Positions 11,887 through 23,930 of a stretch of 64,000 bases of DNA are shown here, in pieces. Every line of letters begins with the position of its first letter. Position 1 is the first letter of the stretch. Source of the DNA: Pseudeuparius sepicola (lineage: Eukaryota; Arthropoda; Insecta; Coleoptera; Anthribidae); contig OY987303.1 of the NCBI GenBank assembly GCA_963920635.1, positions 48,111,223 to 48,175,222 of the forward strand, written 5' to 3'. The notes under the pieces were generated by a model that was not told where the DNA came from, ran no database searches, and saw nothing but the letters and a program-made list of their open reading frames with translations. The translations under genes were made by a program, and so were the position numbers.

Positions 11887-12711
11887 TACAGGATGATTTT
11901 TTTAGGTCTACCACCGCGATTTTCTCGCTTATTTTGCGCCCTACAAAAAAAGCGTAAGAAACAAAAATGTTGCAATTTTGGACAGCTAAGTGGTGCTGCA
12001 AAAGAAATCGGCATCCATGGCCAACTTGTCGTGCAGTATGAAAAAACCTCAAATTGAGCAAAAGTGTTAATAGCCGTGGAATGTTTATTTTAAGAGACAG
12101 AGGAAAACTTTTATATTGAAAATTGATGGCACTGAGAATCTTTATCCATCCACGTGGTCAGATAGTTTCAGCAAATTACACAGGGTCTTCGGCTCTCTTG
12201 AGACCATGAAAATTTTTGTCGATTCTAAGTTTTCTTAGTAGAGTGCGAAAAGTTGGGCATGGAGGCCCATTCCTTTTTTAAAGTCGCCTCGCTGACCAAA
12301 ATTTCCATATTTTGTTTTCTTACGTATTTTCTGTGCGGCCTAAAATAAACTAGAAAATCGCTTAATAAGAAATAAACAAAAATATTTTTATATCCTCGAG
12401 AGAGCCGAAGACCCTGTGTAATTTGCTGAAACTGTCTGACTACGTGGATGGATAAAGCTTCTCAGTGCCATCAATTTCTAATATAAAAGTTTTCCTCTGT
12501 CTCTTAAAATAAACATTCCACAGCTATTAACACTTTTGCTCAATTTGAGGTTTTTTTAATATTGCGCGGCAAGTTGGCCATGGATGCCGATTTCTTTTGC
12601 AGCACCCCTTAGCTGTCCTAAATTGCAACATTTTTGTTTCTTACGCTTTTTTTGTAGGGCGTAAAATAAGCGAGAAAATGGCGGTGGTAGACCTAAAAAA
12701 ATCATCCTGTA
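11887..12711. mobile_element. TACAGGATGATTTTTTTAGG palindromic transposon
   Basis: Two arms of more than 300 bases match almost throughout: the ends TACAGGATGATTTTTTTAGG, then CCACCGC-ATTTTCTCGCTTA, TAAGAAACAAAAATGTTGCAA, ATCGGCATCCATGGCCAACTT, and inner blocks such as CCACGTAGTCAGACAGTTTC and AGGGTCTTCGGCTCTC. A central spacer of about 140 bases carries no frame of note. The right-hand TA is shared with the next element, which starts at 12710. Confidence 0.8.
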
Positions 12712-13607
12712 CAGGGCGTCCCAGAATATGTGGGCAATCTCCCGGATTTATACAGGGGACGTTAAAATAACATGACAAGTTCCTATAAAAAAAATTCCCA
12801 GAGGGCCCCCCTACATATGCAGGGTGTTGAAGTTCTTTTTTTGAAATTAAATTATGGCAATATCTCCTAAAATAATCAAGCTGCTGAACTGAAATTTGGC
12901 ACTGCTGTGTTTTAGGCGATGGAGAATAAGCTGAAAGTATCAATTTTTACGTATCTCACAGAGGGCGCCATTTGCACTATTTTTGGATCGTGTTATAGCG
13001 CGTAACTTTTTTGAGGTTATCTTTTTGGTCTTGCAGGTCCATCATTTTAGTACATCTTTTCATTCTGCAACAAAGAGGTACTCTTGTTTTGGTACATTGT
13101 TCATAGGGATTTTTTCTCAGTTTAAATGGTACAGTCGGTCTGTAAGGTTAAAAGCGGTAGGTAAGATTTTATGTTTCGAATGTTGAAGTTAACAGGTGTT
13201 TTGAGTAACGTTTTACCAATTTCAACGCAAACGGTTGATTTTATCGTTATGAAACAAGAGTACCTCTTTGTTGCAGAATAAAAATATTTACTAAAATGAT
13301 GAACCTGCAAGATCAAAAAGATAAGTTACGAGCTATAACACGATCCAAAAATAGTGCAAGTGGCGCCCTCTGTGAGATACGTAAAAGTTGATGCCTAAAA
13401 CACAGCAGTGCCAAATTTCAGTTCAGCAGCTTGATTATTTTGGGAGATATTGCCATAATTTAATTTCAAAAAAAGATATTCAACACCCTGTATCTCAGTA
13501 GGGGGGGGGGGGGCTCTGGGAAATTTTTTTATAGGAACTTGTCATGTTATTTTAACGTCCCCTGTATAAATCCGGGAGATTTCCCACATATTCTGGGACA
13601 CCCGGTA
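12710..13607. mobile_element. TACAGGGCGTCCCAGAATAT composite palindromic transposon
   Basis: The outer ends (TACAGGGCGTCCCAGAATAT against ATATTCTGGGACACCCGGTA) flank a second pair of GCAGGGTGTTGAA / TTCAACACCCTGTA ends lying 109 bases in on the left and 115 on the right. The core repeats the palindromic module also seen at 57766-58345 and 58752-59119 (GAGGTTATCTTTTTGGTCTT, TGCAGGTCCATCATTT, AACACCTGTT), with part of the left core arm lost. A run of 13 G at 13501-13513 replaces six C of the opposite arm. No transposase. Confidence 0.8.
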
Positions 13608-13924
13608 TAGGCATCGTTACGCGTTGCCGCTAGCAATATTCTCGAGCAATTTAAAAATTGTGATACAAATGTGTGTTAAGCAAATACTAGTGCTTATGAT
13701 GTGAATACAACATTTTCTTAAGATGTTTAAAGTCTTATAACGCTTGCCCTTTGTAGAATCAAGACTAAATACACCAAAATTGCAGATGAAACTTATAGGT
13801 ATTTTTCTTTTCTTCAGTTTCACCTTCCACAAAAAAAATTATTGAAATGTGGCAACATAACTCTCCAGTGCCAATCTCGACGATTGGCATTGAAGCAGAA
13901 GTGTCGAGTTACTCGGGTAATAAG

Positions 13925-13996
13925 GTTCATTTTGCCCCACGTCTTAAACTTCGACAAAAAAATATTTTGCATTCTCCTTGACTAAATCACCCTGTA
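13925..13996 (-). mobile_element. Solo CACCCTGTA transposon end
   Basis: Ends ACTAAATCACCCTGTA. The preceding 60 bases (TTTGCCCCAC to CATTCTCCTTGACT) resemble 49795-49865, where a similar block ends CCCGGTATA. Both look like single ends of one family whose other ends are lost. Confidence 0.45.
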
Positions 13997-15545
13997 TGCA
14001 CAACATGAATCGGAAATTATGACAGATCGCAGCAATATACATATTATGAACATGTATAACGTTTAGTAGAGTTTCTGTGTTCGACAAGAATTTGAATGAA
14101 CATTTTCTGCTGTCTCTTCTACAAATACGAAAAGATATCCACCGACCCTGGATCAACCTGCCACGTTCTTATTTCCTCCTCCCAATTTTTGCGTCATATA
14201 TTTCAAATACAGCACATTTCCCATCTATTTTCTCTGATGCATTTTTAAGGCAACATTCAGTACACACCTAGAAATATGAAGTGGTTTATTTAGATCCAAT
14301 AATAATAGTAAAACCGAATTGATCATTTATATTAATTACAAAAGTTTCTACAATACACTTTTTGTAAATATTTAAACTACATACTCGTATATTTTTTCGG
14401 ATGTGATTTATAAATATAAAGAAGGACACAAATTATTAAAATCGTTACTTTTTCATATTAATTTGATAGTCAAAAAAAGTTTTCTTTTTGGCATAAATAG
14501 AAAATGTCACTTTATATGAGCGCAATAAATTGTTTGACTAGCCATTCAATTTGGGTCACTAATTTTTTATCATTTCATCATAAATGCGAAACACTCCCAC
14601 TGAAGTTAATGTACGGAGTGGAGGGATACATATATCGGTAATATATTTGAAAAATAATTGCTATAATCTTCCTAAATAGTGTATGATTTTTGTTGGCATT
14701 TAGGTACTACATTTATTATATTATTGGTTGCACAAATTCAAATATTGTTATACATGAATCTTATGTCATAATTGCATTTGAGGAGCCCAGTTGTTTCAAA
14801 ACTGCCTTTATCCATCATATAAAAAAAAGAGTTAGCGGTGGGGCTGCATTCTATTGAATGACGTATATCTATGTCTAAAATATTTGTATATCAAAAACTA
14901 TTAGATCCCATTACAAATTGCCTATAAACTTTCTCTATAGTTCCAAAATTATTTTAGTCCATCACAGGTACTATTTCAAAACTATTTACATACAATTATA
15001 ACATTTGCTCTCAGAACTCTTTATATTCATTGTACTTGTAATACGCTGAATATTGCACATTATTTTATTTCAGTTGCGACGCAGTCAATACGTCGTTCTT
15101 GGAGAAGTTTTACTTGACTAATATCAAAGAAAATGGGTAGTACCATTTTCATTGCTAATATTCATTTTAAAAGAAAAAATATGACATGGATGAAAATATA
15201 CAACTTTGCTACACCTAGAAAAGGTAGAAAAAGTTACGTGATTTATCTAAGTGGAATAAGAAATGAAAAGGTAGTACGAAGAAAATAATTAATAGCTTCC
15301 TTAATCCTCTGCATGCATTAGTCCGAATACTCTTCCCAAGAAAGTCTCAGTTAACAAGCAAAGCTGAGTGATGTAGATAACCTTTGAAAAAACACTTTTA
15401 ACCGGATTGGAGAAATCTTGGTGACGTAAATTTACCGTTCTATAAAAATGGCATTTTTCCAAGATACGAAAATGTGCATTATAATTAGATTATCAGAAAC
15501 AAATAATGTAGAAAATAATTTCTAATAAACATTTTGATTTTTACT
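13997..15545. other. Intergenic stretch without a recognised gene
   Basis: Only short frames occur here. One copy of the motif TTCAAAACTGCCTTTATCCA lies at about 14795, related to the cluster at 15546-15626. Otherwise nothing distinctive. Confidence 0.35.
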
Positions 15546-15626
15546 TTCAAAACTTTTTTAATCCCATTTCGACATATTCAAAACTTTCTTAATCCACTGT
15601 TTAGTTACAAAACTGCTTTAATCCAC
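15546..15626 (+). repeat. Cluster of CAAAACT-CTTTAATCCAC motifs
   Basis: Three near-copies of a 20-mer follow each other at 15546, 15577 and 15606 (TTCAAAACTTTCTTAATCCA and variants), spaced 29-31 bases. A further copy lies at 14795 and an inverted partial one (GTGGATTAAACGAGTTTA) at 16917. The arrangement resembles subterminal binding-site arrays of DNA transposons, with 15711-16838 inserted inside, but the ends of such an element were not found. Confidence 0.45.
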
Positions 15627-15710
15627 CTGTTTTTTCTACGTACTGAAGTGCTTGTGATGCATTTTTTTTCTCTCAGGTAGGAAACAGCGTTGATAGGTCT
15701 CATGATGTTA

Positions 15711-16838
15711 TACAGGGTGATTCAGTTTTAATCTGCAACACTTCAACAGGTGATAGAAAACCAAAAAATAACCGCACTTTCTTCTATAAACTATATCATT
15801 TTAAGGCCTTATAAAAAAGTTACAGGGTGTTAAAGTTGCAAGAAATATGTGGAATTTATTGAATATTTTACAAACTAGTTGAGATATTGAAGTCATATTT
15901 GGTACACGTTATAACGGCATGGGTTAGCATAAAACCTGTTAATATCAAACATCTTGAACAACCAGTGGCGTAGAAATGGGTAATTAGTATAATTTATTTT
16001 AGAAAAGAAAAAGAACCAACTTGTATAGCAATAAAATGTGTCATGGTTTCATAGCAAATTTGATTTTTTCGTATTATTTCGGGGTACTTCTGAAAAATTA
16101 ACTTAAAACTTTTCTCCATAAGTAACACTCCAAGTAGAAAAAATGTGTTTTTTACTTTAAATACAGTAACTTTTCCCAATAAACTTACCCATTCAAGGTT
16201 TTACTTTTCAATATACAGAGCGTAACATTAATTGTATCTTCCTTAAATGTTTTAGACCCTGTATCTTCAAAAGTATAGCCTTAAATAGGTGAGTTTATTG
16301 GAAAAAGTTACTTTATTTCAGGTAGCAAACACATTATTTCTACTTTAAGTGTTACTTATGGAGCAAATTTTTTAGATAATTTTTCAGAAGTACCCCGAAA
16401 TATTACGAAAAAATCAAATCAAATTTGCTATGAAACCATGACACATATGAAAAATAGCTAAGAGAACGTTTTCGTTTACAATAAAAATTTACATAAGAAT
16501 TTGAATACATTTTATTGCTATACAAGGTGGTTCTATTTTTTTTTTTCTAAAATAAATTATACTAATTACCCATTTCTACGCCACTGGTTGTTCAAGATGT
16601 TTGATATTAACAGGTTTTATGCTAACCCATGCCGTTATAACGTGTACCAAATATGACTTCAATATCTCAACTAGTTTGTAAAATATTCAATAAATTCCAC
16701 ATATTTCTTGCAACTTTAACACCCTGTAACTTTTTTATAAGGCCTTAAAATGATATAGTTTATAGAAGAAAGTGCGGTTATTTTTTGGTTTTCTATCACC
16801 TGTTGAAGTGTTGCAGATTAAAACTGAATCACCCTGTA
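15711..16838. mobile_element. TACAGGGTGATTCAGTTTTA palindromic transposon
   Basis: Near-perfect palindrome of 1128 bases. The outer ends TACAGGGTGATTCAGTTTTA are followed by the CAACACTTCAACAGGTGATA and CGCACTTTCTTCTATAAACT blocks. A second motif, TACAGGGTGTTAAAGTTGCA, begins exactly 110 bases inside each end (15821 and 16728). The inner arms include GCATGGGTTAGCATAAAACC, ACCAGTGGCGTAGAAATGGG and a GGGGTACTTCTGAAAAATTA block. The centre contains a further TACAGAGCG / GACCCTGTA pair near 16215-16265. A half-copy lies at 19340-19779. No protein coded. Confidence 0.85.
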
Positions 16839-17230
16839 TATGAATTTGGAAGTCCGCCGGTAAGCTGCCAGACGTTACAAAAATGTTTTTTACGTTTTCC
16901 TGAAAATTCACATATAGTGGATTAAACGAGTTTAGGAATTGGACGCCTCATTTATATTCCCAACCATTCACATTTTGTTTTAAATTTATGTGGTGGTAAT
17001 ATTGGAGGCATGTATACTATTTTATTCACAACCATATCGGTTATATTCATATTAAATCTTTTTTGAAATTTGACGAATGCACTGTAATAGGAATTTGCAT
17101 ATTTATTTACTAGCGATAAGATGGCTTTGAAAGAAACAATTGACTTATGAGGGCATTTAGTTGTCAGAATTGGTAATTATTTTAAAACTTGTTTGTTGTT
17201 TGAATAAAATAAAATAATGCGGAAATCGAA

Positions 17231-17575
17231 GTGGAAAGTGATACAGATGTTGAATTTGATTTCGACTGCACTCCTCCAGAATTAAGACAAACAGCAGAGG
17301 TAGTTTCTACAAATTTATTAGCGGAAAAAAGCCGAATTCGTTATGAAAAAGTCTACGGAGCACATCGAAAAAGCTCAGAATACTTCGGAAAATATCGTCT
17401 TGGCATATTTTAGTAAAATTTCACTTAATAAAGAGCCCTCCACCTTATGGGCAACTTACTCTATGTTGCGAGCAACATTAAATACCAAAGAATATGTGGA
17501 CATGTCCAAGTATATGAAATTAAGGGCTTTTTTGAAAAATAAAGCGTTGGCTTTAAAGCAAAAAAATGGAATGTA
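17231..17575 (+). pseudogene. Frameshifted N-terminal fragment of a tyrosine-recombinase-like (possibly Crypton) protein
   Basis: Two overlapping plus frames together read a stretch of about 105 residues: LLAEKSRIRYEKVY in the first frame, then SENIVLAYFSKIS, PSTLWATYSMLRATL and YMKLRAFLKNKA in the second. The pattern RYEKVY, SEN-LLAYF, PSTLW-YSMLK, FLK is what I associate with the N-terminal core-binding region of eukaryotic tyrosine recombinases of the Crypton/KIAA1958-like kind. That region holds DNA, and the catalytic R-H-R-Y domain would follow it but is absent. One frameshift near 17370 and a stop at 17573 show decay. The family call is from memory of motif pattern and only moderately sure. 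Confidence 0.4.
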
Positions 17576-18268
17576 ATGTAAAATATTACCATTAGTGTTC
17601 TTGGAACAGGATGATATAATTTAAGCCAACATTAACTGCTAAAAAATGTAGGAAGAATCCGATGAGCCAAATTTATGTAAACTGTTCTGGAATTAATGTA
17701 GAATTTATTTAAATTAGAGAGAAGCTTTGGAGGAAACTTATAGCTATTTTTTAATTAGACAGGATTAATTTTAGTGTTTAAACTTTATAATTTTCTTGCC
17801 GTGGAATATGAATTAATTATTATCTAAATACATAATTCGAAAATAGATGCAACGTGATTTGTATGTTCGGCAGTCAAGGGTTAGTTTTATCAAATTTAAG
17901 ATCTATATCCTATAAAATATGTAAGTCGGTTTTACTAATATCTTTGAGTATTGAAGGTATCAAGAGTCCTCACGAAAACATCATATTATAAGAATCGTCG
18001 CATCAGAAGTAGGGAAGTAAATCAAATTGCTCGAACATTTTTTTTAAACTATTCATTTTCATTAAGAAAACGACGTAATAAAACGTGCCACGCAATTAAG
18101 ATAATTTACTATGATGCGAAAAGGACTGTCCTTCCGTGAAAGTGAAAGGTGCTTATTCTTTCTTCTGCACTCCAAAACATTTATGACTCTCCAGTAATAA
18201 ACGCGAAAAACATTTCCGCAGCCCTTAGGAAACCTCTCACACACCGAAATAACCTAACATAAAAGTTT
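17576..18268. other. Intergenic stretch without a recognised feature
   Basis: AT-rich DNA with short frames only. No continuation of the recombinase-like fragment could be recognised. Confidence 0.35.
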
Positions 18269-18500
18269 TATCAACGTCCGAAAATATAGCTAATAACGGA
18301 CCCAATGAACATAAATCTGGACGAACAAAAGGAGCTGGCCACTAACCTGGAAAGAAAAGCAATTTGTTTAGGCCGGCCGGTAATTTCAGTTTCGGCCAAA
18401 GAATTAACGGTGAAACGGGTCGGCTGTTGATAACCATAAGGTCGTGGTTCCCCGAGGTGTTATGGTATCGTAAAGGGAAAAATAGAAGACGTACCGAAAG
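18269..18500 (+). repeat. Dispersed repeat A, copy 1
   Basis: The blocks AACGTCCGAAAATATAGCTA, GGCCGGCCGGTAATTTCAG, AAAGAATTAACGGTGAAACG and TTATGGTATCGTAAAGGG match the copies at 35240-35550, 33190-33340 and 26275-26470. The first 105 bases align with 35278 onward without a gap. The repeat is GC- and CpG-richer than its surroundings. Neither protein nor known element class was recognised. Confidence 0.65.
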
Positions 18501-19003
18501 CCCTATAAATACGGTGTAGTGTCGAGATTCATCTAGAAAGGGAATGCCTTCTAAAATACGAAACATACCAAAGAAAGAAAGGAAAGGACCACTAAGTATA
18601 TTATTTATATTGACTTCGTCACAAATAGCGTATACCTCTGCACTCATAAAGGAGATATATAACATAAAAATCATGCAAGAAGCCGATGTATAAGTCTTCG
18701 GATGGCTTTTAACAACAAAAATCACGAAAATCCAAATGAAGATTTCACCTCAAATGTCTGTTACCAAAAATGTCACCGGATCGATATTATTGTTTATACT
18801 CAAATTTTGTGTTATTAGAACAAATCGTTTTAGCCCTGGCATATAAACTTTTAATGGTAGAATGTACAGCGTACTGCCGGCAGGACGAAAACCACTCATT
18901 TGAGGACTTACAAAATCGTAATATTTAAGGCTTTTCCGTCCTTCTGGCAGGACTGAAAGTAGTATCAAAAAATTCGTTAAAATTCAAGCTACCAGCGCAA
19001 CTT

Positions 19004-19255
19004 TTGATCAGACTGTACGTCAAATCGCAGAGAAGTTATGACCTGTCGAATCTCCCGTATTTTAGTCGCAAAAATTCGTGGAGCTTTTCTCAGTTTGATG
19101 ACCAGTGGCGGTCGGCACGGTGTTATGGTACAATTAGAATAAGAATTATTAAACCGAAGAATTTGGCTCTAGTGCTTTGGGATATTGATAAAAAGGTAGA
19201 CAAAATTTCACTTGATGCCCTACGAGTGGAAGACTGTGAACAAGGTAATTTTTGA
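19004..19255 (+). CDS. Unassigned short open frame
   Basis: An 83-codon plus frame with a tryptophan- and aspartate-containing stretch (SFSQFDDQWRSARCYG, then LVLWDIDKKVDKIS) that looks more protein-like than most frames here. I do not recognise the family. The frame ends shortly after a GGTAATTTTT sequence that could be a splice donor. It may be a relic of a transposon protein. Low confidence that it is expressed. Confidence 0.15.
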   Translation: MIRLYVKSQRSYDLSNLPYFSRKNSWSFSQFDDQWRSARCYGTIRIRIIKPKNLALVLWDIDKKVDKISLDALRVEDCEQGNF

Positions 19256-19339
19256 ATTTATCATTTCATGATAAAACGTATCCTTTTTTCTTTCGTTGTA
19301 GACTTACCTATCTACTTAATAAAAAAATAAGAACTTGAA

Positions 19340-19779
19340 TTATATTAATTAATAATACAAAAAATCAAATTTGCCACGAAAACATGACACATACAAAAAA
19401 ATTACCAAAAGGGAATTTTTGTTTAAAATTAAAATATACATAAGAAATTGAGTACATTTTATTGCTATACAAGGTGGCTATTTTTTTCTAAAAACAATTA
19501 TACTAATTACTTACTTCTACGCCACTGGTTGTTCAAGGTGTTTGATATTAACAGGTTTTTTGCTAACCCATGCTGTGATAACGTGTACCAAATATGACTT
19601 AAATATCTCAACTAGTTTGGTAAATATTCAATAAAGACCACATGTTTCTTAAAATTTTAACACCCTGTAACTTTTTAATAAAGCCTTAAAATTATATAGT
19701 TTATAAAAGAAAGTGCGGTTATTTTTTGGTTTTCTATCACCTGTTGAAGTGTCGCAGAATAAAACTGAATCACCCTGTA
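19340..19779 (-). mobile_element. Right-half copy of the 15711-16838 family
   Basis: The sequence follows the right arm of the 15711-16838 element from the AAATTTGC-ACGAAAACATGACAC block through TACGCCACTGGTTGTTCAAG, AACACCCTGTAACTTTTT and the final CTGAATCACCCTGTA. The inner CACCCTGTA ends 110 bases before the outer one, as in the full copy. The left half is absent, so this copy is truncated. Confidence 0.8.
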
Positions 19780-20901
19780 TTTTAAAAATATAGCTATACA
19801 TATAGGTTGATTACTTGAAGTTTTGTTTTTTTTTGTTTTTCATATTTTATTTACCAAATAAATAAATATTTGTCTTTTAATATTTATATATTTATATTAC
19901 ACCACGCCACTGGACTCCTGTAATAAATTTCTGAGAGGTCGGAATCAATATACCTTACTATGGTACTGCTAACAGGACTCTGTCGTCCTCTTTGAAGGAC
20001 AAATGCATTTGCGGAACTAAGTTCTTCTAGCAGGACCTAGTCCCGGTACAAAAGTACTTCCAGAGGAGCTTCCAGCAGGACAACCTCTTGTACGTTCTAT
20101 CATTAATTACTCATTTTTAACACTAATATGATGATTGGTATCAAAATGCTCTTAGTATGTGTTGGTTTTCTATAAACACTAGTTTCTCTATTATCTGATT
20201 TTAGTCTAGAAAGATCTAAGAAAAGTAATTGATTATTATTTTCTCCTTCGATTTAACGGAAGGTTCTTCTGAGTTTATAAAACTTAATAATGAATTTAAA
20301 TCATCATAAAAAATCATATCCCATGTTCCCATAACATGGGAACATATTATAATATTATCAAACATTAAGTTGGTGAACAAACTATGCAGTCAACTATAGT
20401 GTTCAAAATGTTCCATGAATAAATTGATATTGTTAGTTGCTAGTTCTAATATTGCACCTATATTCAATTTTGTCCTTTTTACTAAAGTCTGATCGTTTTC
20501 TAACTTCCTGCGTAAAATATTCAATGCTTTGTCAACAAGGGCATTTGTAAGAAGACCACACTTTCAAGCAACTCTGGTAATTCTCTGTGGCAATGCTTCC
20601 TTCGGATAGAATTACTGTGGTATACGCCCTTAAAAAAACTTTACAAATCGACAGAGTTTGAATGGAGTTGCATAATCATTGAAGATAAATAATATAAAGG
20701 TTTAGATATACCTATCGATTTTGGTTGCAACTATAAATTTAGTCCAGTCGGTAGGGTAGGAATTAGACCGTCAGATAGTGACAGATTTAGGTGCCCCATT
20801 TTCGCATGCAAGCCTCGAAGAGGGTTGAAAAGTGCATCGATGTTGAGTAGAATGAAGGGAATCAAATCTACAAGTGGCCCCTGGGGATAACATATGGAAA
20901 A
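19780..20901. other. Intergenic stretch without a recognised gene
   Basis: The word AGCAGGAC recurs three times between 19970 and 20085 (near 19970, 20028 and 20080), suggesting a decayed short repeat. TCCCATGTTCCCATAACATGGGAAC near 20320 contains an inverted GTTCCCAT/ATGGGAAC pair. No coding region could be supported. Confidence 0.35.
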
Positions 20902-22075
20902 TTCGATTTTCCCCATTTGAAATGGAAGCACTCCCGTATTTTTTTATTTTTCATCCGATTTTAGCAGGTTTTTTTTCTAAAGATAGGTCGCAAAAAACCT
21001 CTACTTTGGTGCAAAATTTTAGGTCTCAATCTCAATTTTCAAGGCCTACTACGAATTTTTTCTAGTAAAAATGACTAAAATCGTTTAAAATCTGACACCA
21101 CAGCGTTAATCAGGACACCCTAACACCCCCGTATACCAAATTCGAACAAAAAACATACAGGGAGTTCCATTCTGCATGGTGTCAAAATTGAGCAAAATAG
21201 GAGAGAGTCAAGTGTGCCATAGAATCCTGTCAAAACAGAGGAATGATCATCAGGACTACTCAAAGTGTTGGTGTGCAATGATTCAATACAAAAATGTACA
21301 GGGTCTTTTTCTCTGACCCATCTCAAAATGCTGAATTTTTATTAAACTTTGGTCAGGAGTGCTCTGGAATCATTGAAAAAATATTAATAAACACAAAAGT
21401 AAATTATTTCTTTAGAAAATACCAACCAACAAATAAAAACAATTTAAATTGTTGGACCTTTATCAATAAAGTCACTGTCTAAGATGATACATTTTCTGTG
21501 CGTTTCCTGTTGTGACACACCAGCCACCTTAACTAATATTATGGATTTACTGACTCTCAGGCATCTGTATTTTTAGACTTAGTTCGTTTATAGTGTCTGG
21601 GGCGGTTTTGATATACTCGATTCCCCAAAAAATTCATTATTTTGAGATGGCACAGATAAAGACACCCTTTATATTTTCTATTGGATCTTTGATCTTTATA
21701 CACCAACACTATGATTGGTCCTGTTGACCATTCAACTGTTTTAAGGGGTTTCCGTTGCCAGATGCCTTTAGAATTCATATTTTGCTCAACTTTGACACCG
21801 TGCAGATTGGAACTCCCGGTATATTTTTTGTTCAAATTTTTGTCCTGATTAACACTGAGGTGTCCGATTTTTAATAAAAAAATCTCTAAATGGTTTTCGT
21901 CGTTTTTTACTGGAAAAAAATATGCGTAGTAGGGCTTGAAAATTGAGGTTAGGACCTGAAATTTTGCACCAAACTAGAGTTTTTTGTGACCTATCTTTAG
22001 AAAGAAAACGGCTAAAATCGGATGAAAAATAAAAATTTTATGGGGGTGCTTCCGTTTGAAATGGGTCACCCTGTA
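20902..22075. mobile_element. Multi-shell palindromic transposon ending GGGTCACCCTGTA
   Basis: The arms 20902-21200 and 21780-22075 mirror each other (CATTTGAAATGGAAGCAC, TTTTTCATCCGATTTTAGC, GGTCTCAATCTCAATTTTC). The right end is intact; the left end has lost the TACAGGG motif. Two further inverted motif pairs lie inside. TACAGGGAGTTCCA (21156) and TGGAACTCCCGGTA (21821) are each 254 bases from the ends. TACAGGGTCTTTTTCT (21297) pairs with the CACCCTTTA at 21671. No transposase. Confidence 0.75.
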
Positions 22076-23056
22076 TGTATAATATGTTAATTATTATGTG
22101 TAATATTATGTTTTTTATATTTTTCTCTTCTCGAGAATCCCAGTAGTTCTTTTGATACGGCTATTTTATACCTTAAATTGTTAATAACTTTTTTTAGCGG
22201 CGCATGGATTTAGTACGCATTCACTTGTGTTGTTATAGGTACAGCGTGTCCCAAATAATTTGTCCTACCCCCTGGATCTCAGGGACCGTAAGAGATACGA
22301 AAAAAACTTGAATACAAAAGTTGTAAGGTTAGCAGTGCACGTAACCTCTCTTTTATTTTCACATATACAGGGCGATTCGTATTTGCAGGACAAAAATAAA
22401 ATATTTAGATTTTGACAATTGCATTAATCGTTTGTAATATTTGCATTCTCCATTAAATTTGCTTCAGAACCGTTTTTTTGTTTTGTATTTTGGATGCAGC
22501 GTTGCCAAGATATCGAATTTTTCTTGGAATTTAGGGACTTCGTGAAGGTTATGGAAACTGAATGCTGTATCTTTATTTTAATAGATATCAAAGATATATT
22601 TTAGCCGAAGTATGACAGCACAACCGTGTGTGGTGTGCTATGTCGAAATTGGTTTTTGAATATACAGGGTGTTCATATAACAGGCTCTCAAAATCAGATA
22701 ATTTCAAACAGCAATAACTTATTTTTTTCAAATAGAATGACCCATATTTCTATTGTTTGTTGGATGCCGGCGTCCAAGCCACACATTTTATGTAAATAAC
22801 ATTCTATACCAAAAACTACCAAAATTTCTTTGCATTTTTCATTCAGGTGAGAAGGTTTTATCAAGCAAGCCATAACTATTTTTCCAGACAGTGACAGAAA
22901 TAATTGTCATTTTAGATAATACGGGAAATAAAATTCCTATACCCGTATACAGCTTGTCACTATAAAGGTCGCTCTCTTTACATTAGTGATTAGGATATGA
23001 AATAAAAAGAAGCTTTCACGGGCAACAGGAATTAATATTTATATTTTCTTAATCGA

Positions 23057-23182
23057 TAAAACAGAAACAAAAAATTATATTTACAATAAGTTTTCGATAT
23101 GCCTTCCCTCGACGGTAATTAAAACAGAAACAAAAAATTATATTTACAATAAGTTTTCGATATGCCTTCCCTCGACGGTAAT
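23057..23182 (+). repeat. 63-bp tandem duplication
   Basis: Two back-to-back copies of a 63-base unit beginning TAAAACAGAAAC and ending CTCGACGGTAAT, identical as far as I can read. It sits in the loop at the centre of the four-shell palindrome. Confidence 0.85.
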
Positions 23183-23930
23183 GCAGGTAGTATATATATT
23201 TCATGGACAAAAATTAAAATTTGATATTATATTTCCTCTGATTCAAAATCAAGAAATAATTTTATACAATATAGCCAATTTTACAATTTGTTTTGCTTCT
23301 TTTTATTTCATATCCTAATCACTAATGTAAGGAAAGCGACCTTTATAGTGTGACAAGCTGTGTACGTGTATAGGAATTTTATTTCGCGTATTATCTAAAA
23401 TGACAATTATTTCTGCCACTGTCTGGAAAAATAGTTATGGCTTGCTTGATAAAACCTTCTCACCTGAATGAAAAATGCAAAGAAATTTTCTTAAATACTA
23501 AATATCTCGAAAACGTGTAGTTTTTGGTATAGAATATTATTTCATAAAATGTGAGGCTTGGACCCCGGCATCCAACAAACTATAGAAATATGGGTCATTC
23601 CATTTGAAAAAAATAAGTTATTGCGTTTGAAATTATCTGATTTTGAGAGCCTGTTATGAACACACTGTATATGCAAAAACCAATTTCGACATACCACACC
23701 ACACACGGTTGTGCTGTCATACTTCGGCTAAAATATATCTTTGATATCTATTAAAATAAAAATACAGTATTTAGTTTCCTTAACCTCCACGAAGTATCTA
23801 AATTCCAAGAAAAATTCGATATCTTTGCAACGCTGCATCCAAAATACAAAACAAAAAAACCGTTCTGTAGCAAATTTCATGGAGAATGCAAATATTCCAA
23901 AGGATTAATGCAATTGTCAAAATCTAAATA

